A DNA stretch of 5,874 nt. Source: Kiritimatiellia bacterium (GTDB lineage Bacteria; Verrucomicrobiota; Kiritimatiellia; RFP12; UBA1067). The stretch covers positions 1 to 5,874 of the forward strand of contig JAFUDL010000462.1 in NCBI GenBank assembly GCA_017459225.1, in the 5' to 3' direction. Both the position numbers and the translations under genes were made by a program. The notes under the pieces are model-generated. The model saw only the letters and a list, made by a program, of their open reading frames with translations. It searched no databases and was not told the DNA's origin. Below, piece after piece: positions 1-5,365 of this stretch (positions are counted from its first letter, which is position 1; the number at the start of each line of letters is the position of its first letter).

Positions 1-1
1 G

Positions 2-595
2 AGGGCGGAGGGGTTCTGCGTGCCGGTGATGCGTCCGAAGAGCTTCATCGGCCCTGAACGCCTCGGCGTGTTTGCGCTCTTCTACGACTGGGCGTACACC
101 GGCCACGGGTTCCCGATGATAGGCAGCGGCAACAACCGCTACCAGCTCATGGACGTGGAGGACCTCTGCGAGGCGATCTGGCTTTCGATGACGCTTGACG
201 AATCGAAGGTTAACACCGAGTTCAACATCGGGGCGAAGGAGTTCACCACGATGAAGGAGGACTACCAGGCCGTGCTCGACCGTGCCGGACATGGCAAGAA
301 GATCCACGGCACGCCCGTGAAGCCGATAGTCTTCATCCTGCGCATTCTCGAGAAGCTGCACCTCTCGCCGCTCTATCCGTGGGTGTACGAAACCGCGTCC
401 ACCGACAGCTTCGTTTCCATCGAGCGCGCGGAGAAGCTGCTCGGCTTCGCGCCGCGCTACTCGAACAAGCAGGCTCTCGTGCGCAACTACGACTGGTACG
501 TCGAGCATCTTTCCGAGTTCAAGGGCAAGACGGGCGTATCCCACCGCGTTCCGTGGAAGCAGGGGCTGCTCGCATTTGCGAAGTTGTTCTTCTAG
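2..595 (+). CDS. NAD-dependent epimerase/dehydratase (SDR family), C-terminal part, 5' truncated by window edge
   Basis: The reading frame is open from base 2 to the TAG at 593-595 and gives about 197 residues. It lacks the beginning of the protein, so the Rossmann glycine motif and the catalytic YxxxK lie outside the window. What remains looks like the substrate-binding half of an extended short-chain dehydrogenase/reductase. An early VMRPKSFIGPERLG stretch is followed by GSGNNRYQLMDVEDLCEAI, which matches the 'G.G....+.V.DlA.A' block typical of UDP-sugar epimerases and related enzymes. It then has FNIGAKEFTTMKE, equivalent to the 'yNIG....+t..e' segment. Such enzymes usually act on nucleotide sugars with NAD(P), in the cytoplasm. 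The exact substrate cannot be told from this part. The GTG at base 20 is in frame but is very unlikely to be the true start, because conserved sequence continues upstream. The next gene begins 32 bases downstream, without a visible terminator. Confidence 0.85.
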   Translation, partial: RAEGFCVPVMRPKSFIGPERLGVFALFYDWAYTGHGFPMIGSGNNRYQLMDVEDLCEAIWLSMTLDESKVNTEFNIGAKEFTTMKEDYQAVLDRAGHGKKIHGTPVKPIVFILRILEKLHLSPLYPWVYETASTDSFVSIERAEKLLGFAPRYSNKQALVRNYDWYVEHLSEFKGKTGVSHRVPWKQGLLAFAKLFF

Positions 596-613
596 ACGCA
601 CTACGGCACTAAA

Positions 614-618
614 AGGAG
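614..618 (+). promoter_or_regulatory. Ribosome binding site that sets the protease start at 628
   Basis: AGGAG lies at 614-618 inside AAAAGGAG. An in-frame ATG at 619 directly abuts it and cannot be used with this site. The ATG at 628 sits 9 bases downstream of AGGAG, a normal spacing, so 628 is the preferred start. The choice removes only three residues and leaves the signal peptide intact. Confidence 0.8.
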
Positions 619-627
619 ATGCAGACC

Positions 628-3600
628 ATGGGAATAAACGGCTTCACCACGAAGACGGCGCATTGTTGTGCGTTCGTCGCCTTCGCGTTTGCGCTTGCGT
701 CAGGTGCGGCCACGCATTCACTGGATCTGCGTACAGCCCGCGGCGGACGGCTGCTTTTCGCCGCGCCGATGGTGGATGGCTGCGTTAGGATGTGCGAGCT
801 GCCGGCAGGCGCCGCGGCCACCGATCCGCTCGCCGTGGGAGACAAGGTGGCGATGCGGCTCTTCGACGGAACGGAGGTTTCAATCGTCCTTTCGGAACGA
901 ATGGAGTCGCCGCTCGGCGGCGAGGCGTTCATCGGCGAGATGGAGGGATACGGCGGCGTGAAGAACGCCGTGGTGCTGCGCACCGAGGATGGACTGTGCG
1001 TCGACGTGCAGGACTTCGCGAAGGGGCGCGCATATACCGTCGCATCGGACGCGAGATGCGTGGCGGTTAAGGAGATCGATCCATCCGCCGTCACGGTGAC
1101 GGCCTCGAGGCCAGTCGATCCCGGCATCGCGGCGACGTCGTCAACGGCCAGGCTTCAGGGCGCGCGTCTAGCGTCCGACCAGGCGTCGACGCTCGTGGAC
1201 GTACTTGTGGCGTACGACGCCCCCGCCGCCTCGTGGGCTCGCCAGAACGGTGGCGGCATAACGAACTTCGCGACGATGGCCGTGCAGAAGATGAACACGG
1301 TGCTCGGCAACTGCGGTTTCTCCTCGGCCTTCCGCTACCGGCTTGTTGGAGTGATGACCGTTGCCGCGGAGGGAGGCACCGACTTTGACGGCGTCCTCGA
1401 AGCCGCGAGGACCGGCACGGGCGCATGGGCGTCGATCAAGGCGAAGCGCGACGAAGTTGGCGCCGATATCGTGACCACGCTCATCGACACCGGCTCGGCA
1501 GGCGGCTCGGCTGGCCTTGGATACTCGCTCAGGAACACGAACTACGCTGCATTCTCGGAGGCGCCCTACAACGTATGCGCCGTGCGCGCCGTGGCAAACA
1601 GCCACACGATGACGCACGAGGTGGGGCACAACATCGGCGCGGGACACGCCACGGAGGTTGCCGATCCCAACAACCGTGGTCCGCAGCTGTTCGAGTATTC
1701 AGCCGGCCACTATTTCACCGGCACTGACGGCGTTGCCTATCATACGATCATGGCGTACAACTCAGACGGCTACGGGAACCACTATTCTGCCGCGCCGTTC
1801 TTCTCTTCCCCAGATCTCACCTATCAGGGCACGCCAGTTGGCGATGCACTGCACGACAACGTACGCACAATCCAGCAGACATACGCTGCCGCCTCGAGAT
1901 GGCGCGCGCAAAAGGTGCCGATGTCGTACGACGTGTATTTCTCGCCAGAGGGCGGCGCCACTTTCACCGAGTCCATCACCGTCACGCTCTCGCCTGGCAA
2001 GGCCGGTCTTCCCATCCGCTACACGCTCGACGGCTCTGCGCCCACGCTCTCATCCACGCTCTACACCGGTCCCATCACGCTCACGCAGACGACGACCATC
2101 CGAGCCGTGATCGTCACCGATGGAACGCCCGGACCTGTCTTCGAGGCGATGTATTCCCTCAGCGACCTGGGCAACGGACTCGATGCGCCGCAGCTCGCGT
2201 GGCGCACTTCCGAGAATTTGCCCTGGGTCTTCCAGACGACCGACACCTACGACGGCGTCGATGCCGTGCAGTCCACCGACAGCGGCAATTACTGGGACAA
2301 CGAATCCTGGCTTGACACGACCATCGTCGGTCCCACTCTGATGAGCTTCCGCTACAAGGCGCGCAAGTACAACGGCACGTTCACCGTGCTCGTTGACGGC
2401 AGCTCCGTCTATACCGACACTGAGGACTCCAAAGGCGACACATGGAATCTCCGCGAAATCCAGATTCCCTCGGGATCGCACACGGTCAAGTTCCTGTTTC
2501 ACAGCTGGATCGACATAAACGGGCATCTGAGCAGCGGACGCTATAGCGGTTTCAACGGAGTATGGCTCGACACGGTTCAGTTCGATGCGTTGTCGCGTCC
2601 GCCAACGATCTCGCCAGCTACGACTTCGTATGAATCCACTGCCTACACCTTTCAAGGAAGCCAGATAGTCACGCTTGCACCGCCTAGTGGCAGGCAAGGC
2701 GTTCTCTACTACACGACCGACGGCTCGGATCCCGCAGGTGAAACTGGCATAGTGTACGACGGCCCGATCTCTCTCACGAAATCGACACGGGTGCGTGCAG
2801 TGTTCGTGGAGGGAGGAAAGGAGCCTAGTGCGGAGGTCGGCGGACTCTACCTGGAGCGTCATCCTGTTACGGCCGGGGAGTGGACTACGGATGTCGATGG
2901 CGTGAAGACCGCGGCAGCGCGAGACGGCCGGCTGATCGCCGTGCTGCTAGCGAACCGCGCTGGATGCTGGTGGTCGAAGCAGTTCTATCCTGTCGCAGAA
3001 AGCGAGGAATTTCTCGCATGGGCGAAAGTCAACGGCATCTATCTCGTGACGGGTGACACTTCCTGCAATGTTGACGCTGCCGGATCGAATAGCTGGTTCT
3101 GGGACCTCTACCGTAGCTACGGGCTGTCGGACACTGCTTATTATCCTACGATTTTATTCGCAAGACCGAATGCGCCTGGCACTGCCATCGCCATGGGGCT
3201 TGCCCGCAATGATGGAGAGTCGCTTGTGGGCACGGAGCTTTTTCTGACGACTGTAGAATCGCTCATCGCCGGCTTTGCGTCCGTACTGGGTGAGACTGTG
3301 CCTCAGGCTCCGACCTGCTCGCAGACAAGAGACCTTGTCAACGAGTTTCCATTTTCCATGACGCTTGCGAATCCAAACGGAAGCGGCACTATATACTATA
3401 CCCTCGATGGTTCGTTGCCGACAAAGACGAACGGAATCATCTACAACGGCCCCATCACGATTGCATCGTCTGGTGTTGAATTGCGTGCGGCGGTATGGAC
3501 GAGCGCTTCGCTTTCAAGTCCTGTGCTGGTCAAGAGATACAGGAGCGTGAGCGAATGGGCGAATGGGGTCTTTGGCACGAGCGGAATCACATGGCAGCGT

Positions 3601-4365
3601 AGCGGAACCGTGGACTGGTATCAAGTCGGAACGGATTCAACGCTTAGGACGGGAGGTCTGCTCGGAAGCGACGCGTACACTTCGACCATCACTGCGATGG
3701 TCACTGGGAAAGGCAAGTTGATCTATAGATGCAAAGCGGCGTCATGGAGCAATCAAAACATAATTTCGCATACAATCAACGGAGCAACTTCGTGGATAGT
3801 CAGGGCCAACTACGTAAATATTCCCACTTTCACTGTCACAAACGAGGTGAACGATGCCGGCACGACAACGTTCAACTGGACATATACCGTGAATGATCCG
3901 GCAAATGACTACACCTCTGGATATTCTTCAGGTGATGTATCTGTATGGTCTGGCGTATGGCTCTATGATCTCCAGTGGATTCCAGAAGGGCAGGATCAGG
4001 CGGTTTTGGTGGAAGGTGTGACGGTTCCGTACGCGTGGCTGGACGGCCAGTTCCCTGACCAAGGCGGCACTGTGGCGGCGTATGAGGCGCTTGCGCGCGC
4101 CGATTCCGACGGTGACGGATTCCCGAACTGGCAGGAGTATCTGCTCGACACCGACCCCAAGAACCTTCAGAGTCGCCTATTTGCGACGGTGCGCATGGAT
4201 GGCGGCGAGCCTGTGTTCGGCTGGAGCCACACGAACGCGAACATACAGGCGCACGGCTACCGCTATGTGCCTAAAGGGCGCGCGGCGCTTGGAGACGCCA
4301 CGGGATGGGTGCCGTACGTGAAGGGCCACCGTTTCTTCAAGGTTGAAGTGGTACCGGTCCGATGA
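628..4365 (+). CDS. Secreted multidomain metzincin metalloprotease (reprolysin-like) with chitobiase-type, thioredoxin-like and calcium-loop modules
   Basis: The product has 1245 residues. Residues 1-28 form a signal peptide: a hydrophobic AFVAFAFALA core and a likely cut after SGA or SGAA. Residues 30-185 look like a prodomain. The protease domain is about 188-428. It opens with LVDVLVAYDAPAASWA, as in reprolysin-like (M12B/M72-type) enzymes. It carries the zinc site HEVGHNIGAGH (H330, E331, H334, H340) and the Met-turn HTIMAYN (M375). All three zinc ligands and the catalytic Glu are present, so activity is expected. Three chitobiase C-terminal-like modules follow at about 433-511, 659-742 and 891-973. 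A beta-sandwich module, possibly carbohydrate- or surface-binding, follows the first (518-655) and the third (975-1119). A thioredoxin-like domain sits at about 755-888. D1159, D1161, D1163 and E1170 form a DxDxDG calcium loop. The last 65 residues make a small terminal domain ending in RFFKV, as in many PVC-group secreted proteins. The protein is probably exported and acts outside the cytoplasmic membrane. Its substrate is unknown. The barnase-type RNase gene starts 46 bases later. Confidence 0.9.
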   Translation: MGINGFTTKTAHCCAFVAFAFALASGAATHSLDLRTARGGRLLFAAPMVDGCVRMCELPAGAAATDPLAVGDKVAMRLFDGTEVSIVLSERMESPLGGEAFIGEMEGYGGVKNAVVLRTEDGLCVDVQDFAKGRAYTVASDARCVAVKEIDPSAVTVTASRPVDPGIAATSSTARLQGARLASDQASTLVDVLVAYDAPAASWARQNGGGITNFATMAVQKMNTVLGNCGFSSAFRYRLVGVMTVAAEGGTDFDGVLEAARTGTGAWASIKAKRDEVGADIVTTLIDTGSAGGSAGLGYSLRNTNYAAFSEAPYNVCAVRAVANSHTMTHEVGHNIGAGHATEVADPNNRGPQLFEYSAGHYFTGTDGVAYHTIMAYNSDGYGNHYSAAPFFSSPDLTYQGTPVGDALHDNVRTIQQTYAAASRWRAQKVPMSYDVYFSPEGGATFTESITVTLSPGKAGLPIRYTLDGSAPTLSSTLYTGPITLTQTTTIRAVIVTDGTPGPVFEAMYSLSDLGNGLDAPQLAWRTSENLPWVFQTTDTYDGVDAVQSTDSGNYWDNESWLDTTIVGPTLMSFRYKARKYNGTFTVLVDGSSVYTDTEDSKGDTWNLREIQIPSGSHTVKFLFHSWIDINGHLSSGRYSGFNGVWLDTVQFDALSRPPTISPATTSYESTAYTFQGSQIVTLAPPSGRQGVLYYTTDGSDPAGETGIVYDGPISLTKSTRVRAVFVEGGKEPSAEVGGLYLERHPVTAGEWTTDVDGVKTAAARDGRLIAVLLANRAGCWWSKQFYPVAESEEFLAWAKVNGIYLVTGDTSCNVDAAGSNSWFWDLYRSYGLSDTAYYPTILFARPNAPGTAIAMGLARNDGESLVGTELFLTTVESLIAGFASVLGETVPQAPTCSQTRDLVNEFPFSMTLANPNGSGTIYYTLDGSLPTKTNGIIYNGPITIASSGVELRAAVWTSASLSSPVLVKRYRSVSEWANGVFGTSGITWQRSGTVDWYQVGTDSTLRTGGLLGSDAYTSTITAMVTGKGKLIYRCKAASWSNQNIISHTINGATSWIVRANYVNIPTFTVTNEVNDAGTTTFNWTYTVNDPANDYTSGYSSGDVSVWSGVWLYDLQWIPEGQDQAVLVEGVTVPYAWLDGQFPDQGGTVAAYEALARADSDGDGFPNWQEYLLDTDPKNLQSRLFATVRMDGGEPVFGWSHTNANIQAHGYRYVPKGRAALGDATGWVPYVKGHRFFKVEVVPVR
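1924..2160 (+). repeat. Chitobiase C-terminal-like module 1 of the protease
   Basis: Residues about 433-511. The core reads IRYTLDGSAPT, then LYTGPITLTQTTTIRAV. This is the 'Y.tDGs.Pt....Y.gPi.l..st.+rAv' signature of the chitobiase/beta-hexosaminidase C-terminal family, a small immunoglobulin-like fold often found in exported proteins of this kind. It directly follows the protease domain. It is a protein-level repeat; the DNA of the three copies is clearly diverged. Confidence 0.8.
2602..2853 (+). repeat. Chitobiase C-terminal-like module 2 of the protease
   Basis: Residues about 659-742. The core reads LYYTTDGSDPA, then VYDGPISLTKSTRVRAVF, with the same spacing of conserved residues as in module 1. 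It sits between the first beta-sandwich module and the thioredoxin-like domain. Confidence 0.8.
2890..3291 (+). other. Thioredoxin-like domain within the protease, CxxS active site
   Basis: Residues about 755-888. It shows the order expected of a thioredoxin fold: a strand LIAVLLANRAG, then C780-W-W-S783 at the start of a helix, a later strand GIYLVTGDTS, and a YYPTILF stretch whose P840 fits the cis-proline before a strand. The second active-site cysteine is replaced by Ser, so a simple dithiol oxidoreductase is unlikely. A monothiol role or a purely structural role fits better. The fold is assigned from sequence pattern only. Confidence 0.6.
3298..3546 (+). repeat. Chitobiase C-terminal-like module 3 of the protease
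   Basis: Residues about 891-973. The core reads IYYTLDGSLPT, then IIYNGPITIASSGVELRAAV, clearly the same module as copies 1 and 2. It follows the thioredoxin-like domain and precedes the second beta-sandwich module, in a part of the gene that is visibly poorer in GC. Confidence 0.8.
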
Positions 4366-4411
4366 CGGCATAGGATGTAGACCTCAAGGCAAAACAGGAA
4401 AGGAGCGTTGA

Positions 4412-4924
4412 ATGTTCAGATCTCTCATAAGGCGAATGTTGCCGCTTGCCACCATCGCGGTGGCGCTTCTGGCGGTTGCGGCATGGGGCCGTGGTGGCGG
4501 ACGCGCGCGTCGTGCGCTCGCACCCAAGGCGACCGTTACGCAGCAGTCGGCTGCGAAGACGCAGACCGCCACGAACGTGGCCGCAAAGGCGTCCATTGCC
4601 GCTGATGGCGAATACACTGGCCGCGACCAGGTGGCGAGCTATCTCAGGACGTATCGTCGCCTGCCTCGCAATTTCATTACTAAGGCGCAGGCGCGCAGTC
4701 TTGGCTGGCAAGGCGGGCCTCTTGAACGCTATGCGCCTGGCAAATCGATCGGCGGCGACCACTTCGGCAACTACGAGAACAAGCTTCCCCGCGGCCGCTA
4801 CAGGGAATGCGACATTGACACCCGCGGCAAGCCGCGCGGGGCAAAGCGCCTTGTGTACTCCGAGGACATTCGGAGCATCTACTACACGGGCGACCACTAC
4901 AGGACATTCGAGAAGGTGCCATGA
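4412..4924 (+). CDS. Secreted barnase-family guanyl-type ribonuclease
   Basis: The product has 170 residues. Residues 1-24 are a signal peptide: basic MFRSLIRR, hydrophobic core, likely cut near AVAA. Residues 25-64 are a basic, Ala/Thr/Lys-rich linker or propeptide. Residues 65-170 align with mature barnase over its whole length: DQVASYLRTYRRLP, NFITKAQARSLGW, APGKSIGGDHFGN, YRECDI and DHYRTF. By this alignment the catalytic residues are all kept: barnase Lys27 is K91, Glu73 is E132, Arg83 is R142, Arg87 is R146 and His102 is H162. Arg59, which in barnase contacts RNA and barstar, is Tyr121 here. The family cleaves single-stranded RNA, mainly after guanosine, and is exported. AGGAG at 4401-4405 lies 6 bases before the ATG. 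The TGA stop (4922-4924) overlaps the start of the barstar-like gene, so toxin and inhibitor are made together. No terminator is seen in the 46 bases after the protease gene, so co-transcription with it is plausible. Family assignment is very secure. The biological target (nutrient RNA or rival cells) is not known. Confidence 0.95.
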   Translation: MFRSLIRRMLPLATIAVALLAVAAWGRGGGRARRALAPKATVTQQSAAKTQTATNVAAKASIAADGEYTGRDQVASYLRTYRRLPRNFITKAQARSLGWQGGPLERYAPGKSIGGDHFGNYENKLPRGRYRECDIDTRGKPRGAKRLVYSEDIRSIYYTGDHYRTFEKVP

Positions 4925-5175
4925 TGAAGCAGGAATACAGAATCGACCTCAAGGGCGTGCGCAGCGCAAGGGCGCTCCATACGCGGCTAGCTGCCGCTCT
5001 CCCGTTCCCGGAAGGCTACGGGCGCAACTTCGACGCGCTCTTCGACTTCCTCACCGAGTACGGTTCGGAGATGAAGATCGTCTTCGCCAACTCCTCTGCA
5101 GCCCCTGCAACGCTCAAGCGCGTCTGCACGGATGCGATGGAAGAGACTCCAGGTCTCGAGATAGTGTTCGAGTAG
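4921..5175 (+). CDS. Barstar-family ribonuclease inhibitor
   Basis: The product has 84 residues, close to the roughly 90 of barstar, with no signal peptide, as expected of a cytoplasmic inhibitor. The best match is LHTRLAAALPFPEGYGRNFDALFDFL against the barstar helix region (LHQTL..., then LPEYYGENLDALWDCL). Barstar Asp35 and Asp39, which block the barnase active site, correspond to D38 and D42. Trp38 is Phe41 and Tyr29 is Gly32. Glu76 probably corresponds to D71. The inhibitor should bind the RNase encoded just upstream and shield the cell's own RNA before export. The ATG at 4921 overlaps the RNase stop as ATGA. A second ATG at 4924 (TGATG overlap) is equally possible. AAGG at 4913-4916 serves either start. 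Both overlaps imply translational coupling. No convincing terminator follows. Confidence 0.9.
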   Translation: MMKQEYRIDLKGVRSARALHTRLAAALPFPEGYGRNFDALFDFLTEYGSEMKIVFANSSAAPATLKRVCTDAMEETPGLEIVFE

Positions 5176-5228
5176 CTTGCGCTTCTACAACGTCTTCCAC
5201 TATCATTAGCTTGCGGTCTTTGGCGGGA

Positions 5229-5257
5229 TTGACAACGGCGGCGGCGTGTGGTATCAT
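5229..5257 (+). promoter_or_regulatory. Sigma-70-type promoter for the thi4 transcript
   Basis: A perfect -35 box TTGACA (5229-5234) is followed by exactly 17 bases and then TATCAT (5252-5257), a five-of-six match to the -10 consensus. Transcription would begin near 5264, immediately before the TPP aptamer, so position and strand fit the downstream gene. The box sequences are seen directly; activity is inferred. Confidence 0.72.
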
Positions 5258-5265
5258 TTCATCTA

Positions 5266-5353
5266 CTTTTCCGGGTGCTTACAGTGCATGGTGCTCTGGA
5301 AGCTGAGAAAATACCGGATAACCTGAACAGGGTAATGCCTGCGTAGGGAAGAA
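5266..5353 (+). promoter_or_regulatory. TPP riboswitch (THI element)
   Basis: The leader carries the conserved TPP aptamer blocks in order. GGGTGC is at 5273-5278. A P3 hairpin follows (GCTT-A-CAG at 5277-5284 against CTG-G-AAGC at 5296-5303), then CTGAGA at 5303-5308. ACC at 5313-5315 closes P2. CCTGAACAGG leads into the P5 hairpin CAGG-GTAATG-CCTG (5328-5341), and GCGTAGGGAA is at 5341-5350. P1 can form between about 5267-5272 and 5347-5352. TPP riboswitches bind thiamine pyrophosphate and usually lower expression of thiamine biosynthesis or transport genes. There is no hairpin plus U-run before the start codon. The Shine-Dalgarno sequence directly follows P1, so control of translation initiation is the likely mode. 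Confidence 0.95.
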
Positions 5354-5359
5354 AGGAAG
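5354..5359 (+). promoter_or_regulatory. Ribosome binding site of thi4, adjacent to riboswitch P1
   Basis: AGGAAG lies at 5354-5359, with about 6-8 bases before the ATG at 5366. It touches the 3' strand of the riboswitch P1 stem, so folding of P1 could block ribosome access. It therefore both fixes the start codon and forms the probable expression platform. Confidence 0.7.
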
Positions 5360-5365
5360 AGAAAA

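Noticed and set aside
619..627. Upstream in-frame ATG at 619 as the protease start
   Set aside because: It directly abuts the AGGAG at 614-618, leaving no spacing for initiation. The ATG at 628 has normal spacing.
781..798. RMCELPAG in the protease prodomain as a reprolysin cysteine switch
   Set aside because: The Cys lies near residue 56, far from the end of the prodomain where the family's switch sits, and the surrounding residues do not match well.
2050..2862. 270-residue open frame on the minus strand inside the protease gene
   Set aside because: It lies wholly opposite a well-supported gene with recognisable modules, its translation is Arg-rich without any known motif, and such antisense frames are common in GC-rich DNA.
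4343..4376. TTGAAG ... TAGGAT as a separate promoter for the RNase gene
   Set aside because: The spacer is 22 bases and the -10 match is only four of six, so it is not convincing.
4337..4897. 186-residue minus-strand frame opposite the RNase gene
   Set aside because: There is no recognisable domain, and the opposite strand encodes a conserved barnase-type protein.
5155..5172. CTCGA/TCGAG inverted repeat at the end of the barstar gene as a terminator
   Set aside because: The stem is only five pairs with an eight-base loop, has no following T-run and lies inside coding sequence.
5177..5206. TTGCGC ... TATCAT as a second thi4 promoter
   Set aside because: The -35 box matches only three of six bases, while a perfect TTGACA with a 17-base spacer lies just downstream.
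4446..5306. 286-residue + strand frame across the RNase and barstar genes
   Set aside because: It is an out-of-frame shadow of two genes with clear homology. Its translation is Arg/Ala-rich and without motifs.
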